Below are positions 46,975 through 55,693 of a stretch of DNA of 64,000 bases, in pieces. Position 1 is the first letter of the stretch, and the number at the start of each line of letters is the position of its first letter. The notes under the pieces are model-generated. The model saw nothing but the letters and a program-made list of their open reading frames with translations. It was not told where the DNA came from and made no database searches. A program made the translations under genes and the position numbers. This DNA comes from Acinetobacter sp. ANC 4470 (GTDB taxonomy: Bacteria > Pseudomonadota > Gammaproteobacteria > Pseudomonadales > Moraxellaceae), in the NCBI RefSeq assembly GCF_002135335.1, contig NZ_NEGC01000008.1, forward strand, positions 61,158-125,157. The letters are read 5' to 3'.

Positions 46975-47352
46975 TTATGAGCACACCGCAGTTTGAAAAA
47001 CTTTATTCTTCCCACGTGCACATTGATAACTCTTCTTCGTTTCCTGTAATTTCCAATCATCTTCCACACGCTTAAAAACATAATCAGTACGAATCGCACT
47101 GACAGAATCATCCATTAAATTTGACTCAATCACTGCAATTTGTGCAGCCGTTGGAGATTCTACGCGATTAAATACCTGACGAATCGAAAGACTATTTTGA
47201 TTTTTGACCAAATCAGGTTGTGCTTTTAACACCTGTTGCATTGGCATATCTGAACCAGTAAAACTGACTTTACTGGCTAATTTTTCAGTCGTTGCACAAC
47301 CAGAAAGTACCGCTAAACACAAAGCAGAAACTGAAAATAAACGAATCATCAT
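46975..47352 (-). CDS. Small lipoprotein, unknown function
   Basis: A 125-aa protein from ATG 47352 (GGGGAA just upstream; another ATG follows). The signal peptide ends in lipobox LSGC. The mature part contains KVSFTGSDMPMQQVLKAQPDLVKNQN and ends with two Cys (YQCARGKNKVFQTAVCS) that could form a disulfide. I do not recognise a family. It lies in the same direction as AbiH, 94 bp upstream of it, but probably as a separate unit. Confidence 0.68.
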   Translation of the reverse strand: MMIRLFSVSALCLAVLSGCATTEKLASKVSFTGSDMPMQQVLKAQPDLVKNQNSLSIRQVFNRVESPTAAQIAVIESNLMDDSVSAIRTDYVFKRVEDDWKLQETKKSYQCARGKNKVFQTAVCS

Positions 47353-47445
47353 TATATTCCCCAAAACAAAAAAGGCATCGCACCCATGATGCCATGCCTT
47401 CATTTTTTACACGATTAGCTTTATGTAGTTATCCGTATAACAGCC

Positions 47446-48858
47446 TTATAAATCAAATAACTTACCTGGATTCATAATGCCTTTCGGGTCAAATACTTGT
47501 TTCAATGCTTTCATGTATTCAATTTCTTCTTTAGAACGCGTGTAGCCAAGATATGGCTTTTTAGTCATACCCACGCCATGTTCCGCAGAAATTGAACCAT
47601 CATATTTTTTCACGGTTTCAAATACGTATTTATTCACTACCTGACACTTAGCAAAGAATTCATCTTTACTTAAATCCGCAGGTTTTAAGATATTTAAGTG
47701 CAAGTTACCGTCACCAATGTGACCGAACCAACAAATATCAAAATCTGGATAATTCGCTTCTACAATTGCATCAATTTCTTTAATGAATGCAGGAACATGG
47801 GTAATTAACACCGAAATGTCATTTTTGTATGGGGTAAATGGTGCGATTGATTCAGAAATGTCTTCACGCAAACGCCATAAGCTATGGACTTGATCTAGGT
47901 TTTGGCTCATCACACCATCCAGTACCCAACCTTGTTCCATGCAATGCTCAAAGATTTCCATTGCCGCATCCATAATGGGTTCATACGGTGCTTCAAACTC
48001 AAGCAAGATATAGAAAGGACAAGCTGTTTCAAACGGACGTTGTACATGACCATGATCCAACACTTTCTGCATCGCCAATTCACCAAAGAATTCAAATGCA
48101 GTTAAATCAATTTTGTTTTGGAAGGCATGAAGTACAGGCATGATCGAATCAAAATCAGGGATACCCAAGACCATTACTTGTAAATCATGCGGTTGACGTT
48201 CCAGCTTCATTTCAGCTTCAGTCACTAAACCTAAAGTGCCTTCACCACCAATAAATAAATGTTGTAATGCATAACCTGTGGCATTTTTAATCATGCCTTT
48301 GTTCAAGCGTAGTACATCGCCTTTACCCGTCACGACGGTTAAACCCAGTACCCAGTTACGCGTCATGCCGTATTTAATGACTTTAATACCGCCAGCATTA
48401 GTACCAATGTTGCCGCCAATTTGTGACGAACCCGAAGATGCAAAATCAACCGGATAATACAGCCCCTGTTGTTCAGCATAGTTTTGCAATTGTTCAGTCA
48501 CCACACCCGCTTGTACACGTACCATACGGTCTGCAGGGAAGAACTCAAGAATTTGGTTCATTTTGTCCATGCTAACGACAATTTCACCATTGGCTGCCAC
48601 AGCACCCGCAGATAAACCCGTACGACCACCTGATGGGGTAATCGCAACATCAAATTGATTCGCCAATTTTACAATCGCTTGCACTTGTTCTGTGCTCGAT
48701 GGAAAAACGATAACCGATGGATTTGGATCGAAATGTTTAGTGTGGTCTCGACCCCAATTCTGGAGGCTATCCGCATCAGTTTTAATGCGGTTTTCACCGA
48801 CAATAGCTGTCAATTGGGTTAATAACTCAGGTGTTAAAGCGACTGGAGCATTCATCAT
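47446..48858 (-). CDS. FAD-linked 2-hydroxyacid dehydrogenase (GlcD / D-2-hydroxyglutarate dehydrogenase type)
   Basis: A 470-aa flavoprotein. The FAD-binding PCMH domain shows ITPSGGRTGLSAGAV and GSSQIGGNIGTNAGGIKVIKYG; the C-terminal oxidase domain shows HIGDGNLHLNIL and SAEHGVGMTKKPYLGYTRS with the metal/substrate His residues, ending DPKGIMNPGKLF. The family oxidises D-lactate, glycolate or D-2-hydroxyglutarate. The length and lack of a separate Fe-S subunit favour the single-subunit D-2-hydroxyglutarate/D-lactate group. Adjacent ATGs at 48858 and 48855 are both possible starts. Confidence 0.88.
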   Translation of the reverse strand: MMNAPVALTPELLTQLTAIVGENRIKTDADSLQNWGRDHTKHFDPNPSVIVFPSSTEQVQAIVKLANQFDVAITPSGGRTGLSAGAVAANGEIVVSMDKMNQILEFFPADRMVRVQAGVVTEQLQNYAEQQGLYYPVDFASSGSSQIGGNIGTNAGGIKVIKYGMTRNWVLGLTVVTGKGDVLRLNKGMIKNATGYALQHLFIGGEGTLGLVTEAEMKLERQPHDLQVMVLGIPDFDSIMPVLHAFQNKIDLTAFEFFGELAMQKVLDHGHVQRPFETACPFYILLEFEAPYEPIMDAAMEIFEHCMEQGWVLDGVMSQNLDQVHSLWRLREDISESIAPFTPYKNDISVLITHVPAFIKEIDAIVEANYPDFDICWFGHIGDGNLHLNILKPADLSKDEFFAKCQVVNKYVFETVKKYDGSISAEHGVGMTKKPYLGYTRSKEEIEYMKALKQVFDPKGIMNPGKLFDL

Positions 48859-49086
48859 TTGCAGACCTAGTAATAAGTAAACATATCGTTTTTTTGAGAT
48901 TAAAAATATTACGCTTTAATTTACAAGACCTCACAAATGAGGATTATTGCAAAATATCCAAAATATAATTGTATATGGCAAACCTTTATCTAAATATTTC
49001 AGCCGCAATATTGATTTATATTATATTTAAGTACATGCTGGATAAAGCGCAGAATAAATATCTTGTAAATACAAAGTGTGTATAAT

Positions 49087-49112
49087 TCCCTCATTAGGGA
49101 GCCGAAGCTCCC
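49087..49112. terminator. Paired hairpins, UUCG-type on the reverse strand
   Basis: GGGAGC-CGAA-GCTCCC (49097-49112) reads as a very stable GGGAGC-UUCG-GCUCCC hairpin in reverse-strand RNA. An overlapping TCCCT-CATT-AGGGA lies beside it. They start 4 bp after the reverse frame ending at 49116, so they may mark the end of a decayed gene. Confidence 0.5.
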
Positions 49113-49115
49113 AAC

Positions 49116-49316
49116 TTATTTTCGATCAGCTAGTTTATGATTGATTTCCCAAGCTGACCAGCCAACACGCCCCACTGTTAAATGAGTTTGTTTTGGGAAG
49201 GCTGGATCATACTGTTTATGGTGTCCATCCATAATGAACCGTACCGAGATTGTCGGAGACCTACTTTCTTGAAAGAATGTCCCAATGACACAGTCAAAAT
49301 ATACTCCAGAAATCAA
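49116..49316 (-). pseudogene. Possible gene fragment, C-terminal ~66 codons
   Basis: An open reverse frame without an ATG, entered only from a TTG or from a stop a few codons upstream, ending just before a strong hairpin. The peptide (SVRFIMDGHHKQYD, HLTVGRVGWSAWEINHKLADRK) has natural-looking composition with many charged and aromatic residues, but I cannot name a family. It may be the 3' remnant of a lost gene. The rest of 48859-49363 contains nothing I can support. Confidence 0.3.
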
Positions 49317-49363
49317 TTTATAATAATAGAGTTACATAAAATATTTAGCTCTATTAAATAATC

Positions 49364-49978
49364 TTAATTTTTCTCAATTAATGCAATTATACCTGTGACA
49401 ATCATGTCTATCGCAATCGTACCTATTAATAAAGCAGATAAACGACCTACGATATCAAAGTAACGATCTATATATTTAGAATGTTTATCACGTAGATGAT
49501 CATGTGAAAATTTCATAATAATCAAAATAGTACATGTTAATAAAAGAGTTAAAAAAATAACAAGAGCAGCTTCACCAATTGACAAATTCATTCCAGTAAC
49601 AACAGCAGCACTAATTGTTCCAGGACCAATCATGAAAGGCATAGCAATTGTGCCAGCTAAATGTTCTGGCGCACCTCTCATTTCTCCAATAGTATCAGCT
49701 CCCTGAAAAACAAAACGATAACCTATCACTAGAAAGATTAGCCCACCAAATATTTGAAATGACTCAAAACGTACATTCAAATATGTACTAAAAATAGCTT
49801 CGCCTCCCCATGCAAATAGCATAAAAACGATGTAAGCAATTAAAGCCCCTTGAATTAATCCTTTATTAAAAACATGAGTCTCTGTATGACGAATAAACCC
49901 AATCATATAAACACTCATTAAAAAAGGATTCAATAAGGCAAAAAATAAGGCAAAAGCATGAATATAGGTAGAAAACAT
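49364..49978 (-). CDS. MarC family membrane protein
   Basis: A 204-aa protein with six predicted helices and the MarC family blocks: FALLNPFLMSVYM, GGLIFLVIGYRFV, and AIAMPFMIGPGTISAAVV, followed by YFDIVGRLSALLIGTIAIDMIVTGI. Once linked to multiple antibiotic resistance, the family has no proven substrate. A decayed IS1595-type element begins about 77 bp upstream of the start, so its original promoter region may have been replaced. Confidence 0.88.
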   Translation of the reverse strand: MFSTYIHAFALFFALLNPFLMSVYMIGFIRHTETHVFNKGLIQGALIAYIVFMLFAWGGEAIFSTYLNVRFESFQIFGGLIFLVIGYRFVFQGADTIGEMRGAPEHLAGTIAMPFMIGPGTISAAVVTGMNLSIGEAALVIFLTLLLTCTILIIMKFSHDHLRDKHSKYIDRYFDIVGRLSALLIGTIAIDMIVTGIIALIEKN

Positions 49979-50055
49979 TTTAGCTTTCCTTAAAACAAGT
50001 TCAGGAAGTGATTAACTTCCTGAAAAATATGGTCTATGAAGTAATAAACATTCTA

Positions 50056-50740
50056 ACTAGCTAATATTTTATCAGTATTTAAAAATTGTAAATAAACACT
50101 AAATTCAGTAATTTATTCTACTTAGCATCATCTCCAGTAGAAAGAATTTTTAGGAATTCCGTTGTATTTCCTAAGCGTTCTTTTCGCTTAATTCTAAAAA
50201 TTCTCAATTCCATTTATATGATTTTGACCATTCTGCAAAATGGCTTGAATAATTGATTCGATGATGACAAAAAACCGCACATCTAAAACATTATAGCTAT
50301 GCCAACGATCTGTATAAACAATGCTGTCAGGAGTGATTTTCTTTGATATTACAAACATTAAGGTGCTTGCCTTTGTATCAGGAACAATAATGGTATAGAC
50401 CTTATCGTTGCGTTTTAGCAAACCAAATACAATGATTTTACCTGCTGCACCTCGACCACGTTTTCCTTTACGAGCTCCACCGAAATAGCTTTCATCCAGT
50501 TCAACTTCAACATCAAAGATTTCTAAAGCATCTTGTGCTCAATAATAGGAAATAATTTTTCGAATTTTAGTGAAAAAGAGAGCAGCAGAATTGGGATGTA
50601 TTTCTAATACATCTGCGGCAGCTTTAGCTGTTACACCGAGTACAAAAAACTCGAGCAACCTTAGCTGTATTTTTTATTTAATTTACAATTGGTTGGGGTT
50701 ATTTTCATAGATTAACACTTTGCTAATCTAGTACAGACCC
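50056..50740 (-). mobile_element. Decayed IS1595-type insertion sequence
   Basis: The outer end GGGTCTGTACTAGATTAGC (reverse strand, 50740 to 50722) precedes the transposase remnant. The other end keeps only the inner part TTAGCTAGT (near 50056) and lacks the terminal ACAGACCC. The element is thus truncated at its left end, and its transposase has several lesions. No target duplication can be defined. Confidence 0.75.
50128..50708 (-). pseudogene. IS1595 (ISXO2-like) family transposase, broken
   Basis: From ATG 50708 (MKITPTNCKLN) the frame is lost within about 14 codons at an A-rich stretch. It continues in another frame as IQLRLLEFFVLGV...LFFTKIRKIISYY, meets an in-frame TGA, and resumes with ALEIFDVEVELDESYFGGARKGKRG and GLLKRNDKVYTIIVPDTKAS. 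Later shifts separate TPDSIVYTDRWHSYNVLD, NHINGIENF and AKRTLRKYNGIPK. The DDE order (ELDESYFGG, YTD, NGIENF) matches the IS1595/ISXO2 family. At least three lesions make it inactive. Confidence 0.85.
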
Positions 50741-50747
50741 AAAATTT

Positions 50748-50779
50748 AAAAGTATCCGCAGAATTTACGGATACTTTAT
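50748..50779. terminator. Terminator downstream of the TonB-dependent receptor
   Basis: AAAGTATCCG and CGGATACTTT form a stem with a 9-nt loop just beyond the receptor stop. Confidence 0.75.
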
Positions 50780-50787
50780 AGCAGAGA

Positions 50788-52974
50788 TTAATAATTAATC
50801 GTATAACTCAATGCAAAAGTACGCCCTTCTGCTGGAATAGCCAATAACGAATTTGCATTCGTCACTGCTGCTTGTTGTGCAAATACCGTTTTATATTGAT
50901 TACCCCAAACATTATAAACACCAAAATCTACACGCCCTTTAGCCATAGGGAAATGAGCCAATACATCCATGGTGGTATAGCCTTTAATCTCTGCTGCGCT
51001 ATTACTGTCTTTTAAGCCTGCTGCTGTTAATTTTTGGTCATCTTTATAGGCTTTATCTGTGCCTTGAATGGCTTGCATTTGTGCGCGGACACCATAGCCT
51101 TCATCGTTATTCCACTCAGCGAACAGGGTTCCCTTCATTGGAGAAACAGCAAAGGCATTGAGTTCATGCCAATTATTTGCTACATCTTTATATTGTCCAC
51201 GGGTATAACCCAAGGTTCCGCCCACTTTATAATTTTCCATAAATGGATAACTAACATTAGCTTCGGCACCATAAACACGTTGATCAGCATCCACAATATT
51301 CACTGATCGATCAGAATTGAACTGTACTACTTTATCAGAGGTATTATAAAAGCCAGTTAAACCTAAGCTTAAACCAGTATCTTGATTTAAGCGCCAACCC
51401 AATTCATAGCTATTTACCGTAATAGGCGCGATCCCTGAGGTTGTTAGCGTATAGGCTGCGACATCACGTAGTACACGTTGTACATCCGGATAACTATACC
51501 CTTGAGAGAAATTAGCATAAACTTGTTGAGCATCAGTTAGCTTATACACTGTACCTAAATTAAATAAGAATTTATCGGAATCTGTCGAATCAGCAGCCAT
51601 TAAAGTATAAGGTTTACGTGCCGTTAAATAACTGTCTGTGTCTGCCTGAACATATTGATAACGCACGCCAGTTTGAACATTTAAGCGATCTGTTAAAGCA
51701 TAGTCGCCTTGTAAAAATGTCCCAATATTTTGAATTTTCGTGTCTGGCCCTGAACCTTGTCTCTCTCCAGTCGGGGTATAGACCAAACCATTATTACTTG
51801 GTTTATAGAATTCGGCCCATTGATGATCTTTTTCCCAATCATAATCCAGACCATAAGTCAGTTTTAAATCACGTTCTGCAACTTTAAGATCGGATTGAAC
51901 CGTAGAGCGAATACCCGCATAGTCAACATTAGATTGGCTTTGTTTCACGTCCACACCATCAGCCGAATAACCATATGGTACAAAGCGAGATTTTTCATTG
52001 CGGTAATACGCTTCTACATTCAAAATTTGTCCAAGAAAATCTTGATTTTGATACTGAGTATTAAAAGCATAACGTTCTGTAAATGGTTGATTATCTAAGT
52101 TCCAACCTTTAATCGCTTTATAAGAGGGCTGTGTTTTTGTTTTTAAGTAAGAATAGTCAGGGCCATATTCTGTATCTTGTTCATCTTTATAATATTGAGC
52201 GCCAAAACTTAAGCTTTGATGGTCAGTTAAATTAAAGTTTAGACGACCATTTACATCAATGGTATCGGTATCCATGGTACTACCTTGCCATGGACTTAAT
52301 GAAATACGATCGCCATTGCCATCGAACTGAGAACCTCGGCTAGTATAGTCCAGACCTAAAAAACCATCCATTTTATCATGACTAAATGAAGCAGTTTGTC
52401 CAAGCTGATACGCCAAGCTATCACCACGGAAATTATCCGTAGAAGTTATGCCTAACTTGGTTTGAAAGCTTACAGGTTCTGATTTATCTGCACGCTTGGT
52501 AATAATATTAATAATCCCGCCTGTTGCACCTGAACCATAAATACTGGTTGCACCAGAAACCACTTCAATATGATCAATCATATTCGGACTGATACTGTTG
52601 AGTTGACGCGCCACATCACGAGAACCCGTTTGCGATACTCCGTCAATCATGATCAAAACATTCCGCCCACGCATAGTCTGACCATAATTACTGGTTGTCC
52701 CACTACTTGGTGCTAAAGATGGTACAAGTTGTGCCAAAATATCTGCGACTTTGCGTCCTGCCCCTGCCTGTTGAGCAATTTCCTCGCCACGAATGGTTTG
52801 AACTGTTCCAGCAACCTCAGCAATACTTTTAGCTGTACGCGTTGCAGTCATTACAATGGTAGGAAGCTTGGTATCTGTTGTTTTTATTTCAGATGATTGT
52901 GTAACCTCATTTGCATAGAGCTGTGTGCAAATGGCTGTAGTCAGCAAGCAAAGACTAAAGTGAGACAATCGCAT
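50788..52974 (-). CDS. TonB-dependent siderophore receptor, IutA (ferric aerobactin)-like
   Basis: A 728-aa outer-membrane receptor: a Sec signal ending QLYA, a TonB box (TIVMTATRT), a plug domain with RKVADILAQLVPSLAPSSG, NYGQTMRGRNVLIMIDGV, and IDHIEVVSGATSIYGSGATGGIINI, then a 22-strand barrel ending in aromatic TFALSYTINY. The plug region closely follows IutA of E. coli in order and wording. Ferric aerobactin or a related hydroxamate is therefore the likely ligand, but no siderophore synthesis genes are present. A Fur-box-like palindrome lies upstream. It sits between two insertion sequences. Confidence 0.87.
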   Translation of the reverse strand: MRLSHFSLCLLTTAICTQLYANEVTQSSEIKTTDTKLPTIVMTATRTAKSIAEVAGTVQTIRGEEIAQQAGAGRKVADILAQLVPSLAPSSGTTSNYGQTMRGRNVLIMIDGVSQTGSRDVARQLNSISPNMIDHIEVVSGATSIYGSGATGGIINIITKRADKSEPVSFQTKLGITSTDNFRGDSLAYQLGQTASFSHDKMDGFLGLDYTSRGSQFDGNGDRISLSPWQGSTMDTDTIDVNGRLNFNLTDHQSLSFGAQYYKDEQDTEYGPDYSYLKTKTQPSYKAIKGWNLDNQPFTERYAFNTQYQNQDFLGQILNVEAYYRNEKSRFVPYGYSADGVDVKQSQSNVDYAGIRSTVQSDLKVAERDLKLTYGLDYDWEKDHQWAEFYKPSNNGLVYTPTGERQGSGPDTKIQNIGTFLQGDYALTDRLNVQTGVRYQYVQADTDSYLTARKPYTLMAADSTDSDKFLFNLGTVYKLTDAQQVYANFSQGYSYPDVQRVLRDVAAYTLTTSGIAPITVNSYELGWRLNQDTGLSLGLTGFYNTSDKVVQFNSDRSVNIVDADQRVYGAEANVSYPFMENYKVGGTLGYTRGQYKDVANNWHELNAFAVSPMKGTLFAEWNNDEGYGVRAQMQAIQGTDKAYKDDQKLTAAGLKDSNSAAEIKGYTTMDVLAHFPMAKGRVDFGVYNVWGNQYKTVFAQQAAVTNANSLLAIPAEGRTFALSYTINY

Positions 52975-53008
52975 TCTTATTCCTTAAACCATAAGTGTTA
53001 ATTATGGT

Positions 53009-53027
53009 GCAAATAATAATCATTATT
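53009..53027. promoter_or_regulatory. Fur box upstream of the siderophore receptor
   Basis: The sequence GCAAATAATAATCATTATT matches 15 of 19 positions of the GATAATGATAATCATTATC consensus, including an unbroken ATAATCATTAT. It lies about 35-53 bp before the receptor start, a position suited to iron-dependent repression. Confidence 0.8.
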
Positions 53028-53132
53028 TTTTATAATGTAAAAACTTTTATTTAAATATTTGATGATCTTTAACGGGGATTTATTAAACTGTTTATACAAA
53101 TGAATTGGAGTTGTATCACTCAAATTTAAAAA

Positions 53133-54328
53133 TGTACTAGCTCAAACCTGATCTGACAGTTACCCAATTTTTATTGTGTCTGTCAGTTTAAATTTGAGCT
53201 AAATTCTTCTCAGCCCAAATTCGCTTTCCATCAAGTAAGGTTTCAAATGGAGTTCGTCCATTACACTTTTTACCTTGATGAGTTCGTTCAGTATTATAGA
53301 ACTTTAACCATTCGTCCAGATCAATTTGTAATTCTTCCAACGAAATATAGAGCTTCTTTCTGAACGTAATTTGATAAAACTCTTGTAAAATCGTTTTATG
53401 AAAGCGTTCACATATACCATTAGTTTGGGGGTGATGCTGCTTTTGTCTTTGTATGATCAATATCATTGATTGCTAAATACAGTTCATAATCATGATGTTC
53501 TACTTTCCCGCAATATTCCGTACCTCTGTCTGTTAAAATCCGAAGCATCGGTAGATCCTGCGATTGATAAAAAGGTAGTACACGATCATTCAATAAATCA
53601 ACTGCGGTGATTGGTGTTTTAGTTGTATAGAGTTTGCAATGTGCCACCTTACTGTAGGTATCTATAAATGTTTGCTGATAGATACGACCCACGCCTTTAA
53701 GATGACCCACATAGAATGTGTCCTGAGAACCTAAATAACCAAGGTGTACCATTTCAATTTCACCACATGCAACATCATCTTCATGCTTGCGTTCAAGTGC
53801 AGAGATTTGTTGATCATTCAGTACGATACCGTCTTGAGCAACTTTAGCTTCTAAAGCCTTAAGCCTCTTTTTAAAGTTCTCTAAATCATGGCGAAGCCAG
53901 ATAGATCGAACTCCACTTCCTGAAACAAATATGCCTTGTTTACGAAGCTCATTACTTGTTCTGTGTTGCCCATAAGCTGGATATTCAATTGCATAATTGA
54001 TAATGGCTTGTTCGATATGATCATCAACACGGTTTTTAAAATTAGGGACACGCCGAGATTTATTAATCAGAGCATCCACATCACCTGATTCAGTGAGCTC
54101 TTGATAGCGATAGAATGTATCTCTTGATACACCCATGACCTTGCAAGCTCTGGAAACATTTTGAAGCTCTTCAGCTAAATTGAGTAAGACTACTTTGTGT
54201 TTAATGATTTGATTGTTAGTATGCATCATAGAAAGTTACCTTTGTTTTGTTAAGATTCGACACCTTTATCAAAACGGGTAACTTTCTCTTTTTCAAGATC
54301 TATGTCCGATCAAGTCGGAACTAATACA
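53133..54328 (-). mobile_element. IS481-type insertion sequence, about 1.2 kb
   Basis: Terminal inverted repeats of 26 bp with mismatches bound the element: TGTACTAGCTCAAACCTGAT... at 53133-53158 and, on the other strand, TGTATTAGTTCCGACTTGAT... at 54303-54328. No obvious target duplication is seen, consistent with a deletion on one side. The right end lies inside a carnitine-dehydrogenase-like gene. Confidence 0.8.
53188..54229 (-). pseudogene. IS481 family transposase, frameshifted
   Basis: The first part (54229-53420) has an N-terminal helix-turn-helix (SRACKVMGVSRDTFYRY), then YGQHRTSNELRKQG and the catalytic region TFIDTYSKVAHCKL and LTDRGTEYCG. It ends as AASPPN. The second part, in another frame (53466-53188), continues PQTNGICERFHKT...NTERTHQGK...GRTPFETLLDG. 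A run of five C, where four would keep the frame, separates them, so the catalytic Glu of the DDE triad is cut from the two Asp. This would inactivate the enzyme unless slippage on the C run restores it. Confidence 0.85.
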
Positions 54329-54648
54329 TATAAGTCCTGTTTTAAATCAATTCTTTCTGGACCGTTTTCCTGAATAAAATCTGCATCTTTAACTGCATCA
54401 ACTAAATCCTTAAAAAAATTTAAATTTTTTAAAATATCTGCAATATTTTTAACCAATTTTTCATCTTGTTGCTGATTGAGTTCGCTTAAATCCAATAAAT
54501 AAGTTTGTACTCTATTTCTTAAATTAACTTCAGCATCAGGTGCGGGATCAAAAGCATTAACCTGAAATCCCTTATTTAAAAAGAATGCTGTCCAACTGAC
54601 TCCAATTACCCCCGTTCCAATAACAGCAACTTTTTTCACGTGTTTCAT
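54329..54648 (-). pseudogene. Carnitine 3-dehydrogenase-like gene, truncated by the IS481-type element
   Basis: Only the first ~106 codons survive. MKHVKKVAVIGTGVIGVSWTAFFLNKG is the NAD-binding Rossmann start of the 3-hydroxyacyl-CoA dehydrogenase fold, and ADFIQENGPERIDLKQDLY matches L-carnitine dehydrogenases. The frame then enters the IS end (VLVPT, stop). Family members are over 300 residues, and no 3' remainder exists beyond the IS. The reduction therefore involved a deletion as well as insertion. The gene's presence fits the adjacent hydroxy-acid catabolic cluster. Confidence 0.82.
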
Positions 54649-54774
54649 TTTTGAATTCCTCTGGCACAGCGGGATTGAAATTAATGCAATACTCTGACCA
54701 AAGCATTAATATCGGATGCTCCGAGTGCCATATTTTTAAAATAAATTGATATTTTTATAAACTTTAGACTTGTA

Positions 54775-54800
54775 GATAGGTGGCATAAATGCCACCTATC
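54775..54800. terminator. Hairpin between bdhA and the truncated dehydrogenase gene
   Basis: GATAGGTGGCAT and ATGCCACCTATC form a perfect 12-bp stem with a 2-nt centre. The T-rich flank is on the forward strand, so its role as a reverse-strand terminator is uncertain. Confidence 0.5.
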
Positions 54801-54872
54801 AAATAAAATTTTTGTATCGATTATATGTTTGATGATATGTGTATTTAAATTACGACATCGCCTTAATACATC

Positions 54873-55658
54873 TTATTGAACTGTATAACCACCATCCATG
54901 ACAACTGCCTGACCTGTAACCCCGCCTGCTTTATCGCTTGCCAAGAAAATTGCATAATCGGCAATTTCCTCAACACTCAGCAAACGTTTTTGTGGAACCA
55001 TCGCTAAAATCACATCTTCCAATGCGCTTTTTTCACTAACATTTCTGGTTTTCGCCAAATCTGAAATTTGTCCGCGAACCAATGGGGTATCCACATAACC
55101 TGGACATAAGGCATTTACCGTTATTCCATCACGTGCACATTCTAAAGCGGCTACTTTGGTTAAACCAATCACACCATGTTTAGCACTGTTGTAACCTGCT
55201 TTACCCGCAAAACCAATCAAACCGTTAATCGAAGCCATATTAATCACACGACCAAATTTTTGGGCTTTCATGATTGGAAATACATGTTTAATTCCAACAA
55301 AAGAACCCACTAACATCACGTTAATTAATTTTTGATAAATCTCTGTTGGAAAATCTTCAATTGCAGCAACATATTGAAATCCTGCATTATTAATCAAAAT
55401 ATCCAAACGACCAAAAGTCTTTTGTGTCAGTTCAATGGCTTCTTTATACGCCTGCTCATTTGTCACATCACATGGCGCAGATAAAGCCTCAAAACCTTCA
55501 TTTTTTAATAAAGCCACGGTTTCAGCACATTTATCACTATTCATGTCAGAAATAACAACTTTCGCGCCCTCATGTGCAAATTTCTTTGCAATTTCAAGTC
55601 CTATTCCACTTGCTGAACCGGTAATAAATGCAACTTTATCTTTCAGAATCTGACTCAT
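54873..55658 (-). CDS. bdhA: 3-hydroxybutyrate dehydrogenase (SDR)
   Basis: A 261-aa short-chain dehydrogenase with TGSASGIGLEIA (cofactor loop), INNAGF, the Ser and Tyr-x3-Lys active site (MASINGLIGFAG...YNSAKHG), and CPGYVDTPLV. The order and the Gln/Lys-containing segments around PLVRGQI are those of D-3-hydroxybutyrate dehydrogenases, which make acetoacetate with NAD+. ATG 55658 is used because GGAG lies 7 nt upstream; an earlier ATG at 55670 overlaps that site. It is 35 bp downstream of the gntP-like permease gene in one operon. The nearby CoA-transferase and thiolase genes supply the following steps. Confidence 0.9.
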   Translation of the reverse strand: MSQILKDKVAFITGSASGIGLEIAKKFAHEGAKVVISDMNSDKCAETVALLKNEGFEALSAPCDVTNEQAYKEAIELTQKTFGRLDILINNAGFQYVAAIEDFPTEIYQKLINVMLVGSFVGIKHVFPIMKAQKFGRVINMASINGLIGFAGKAGYNSAKHGVIGLTKVAALECARDGITVNALCPGYVDTPLVRGQISDLAKTRNVSEKSALEDVILAMVPQKRLLSVEEIADYAIFLASDKAGGVTGQAVVMDGGYTVQ

Positions 55659-55693
55659 TATTTGCTCCATTTTTCTATTTTAAACACCAATTT

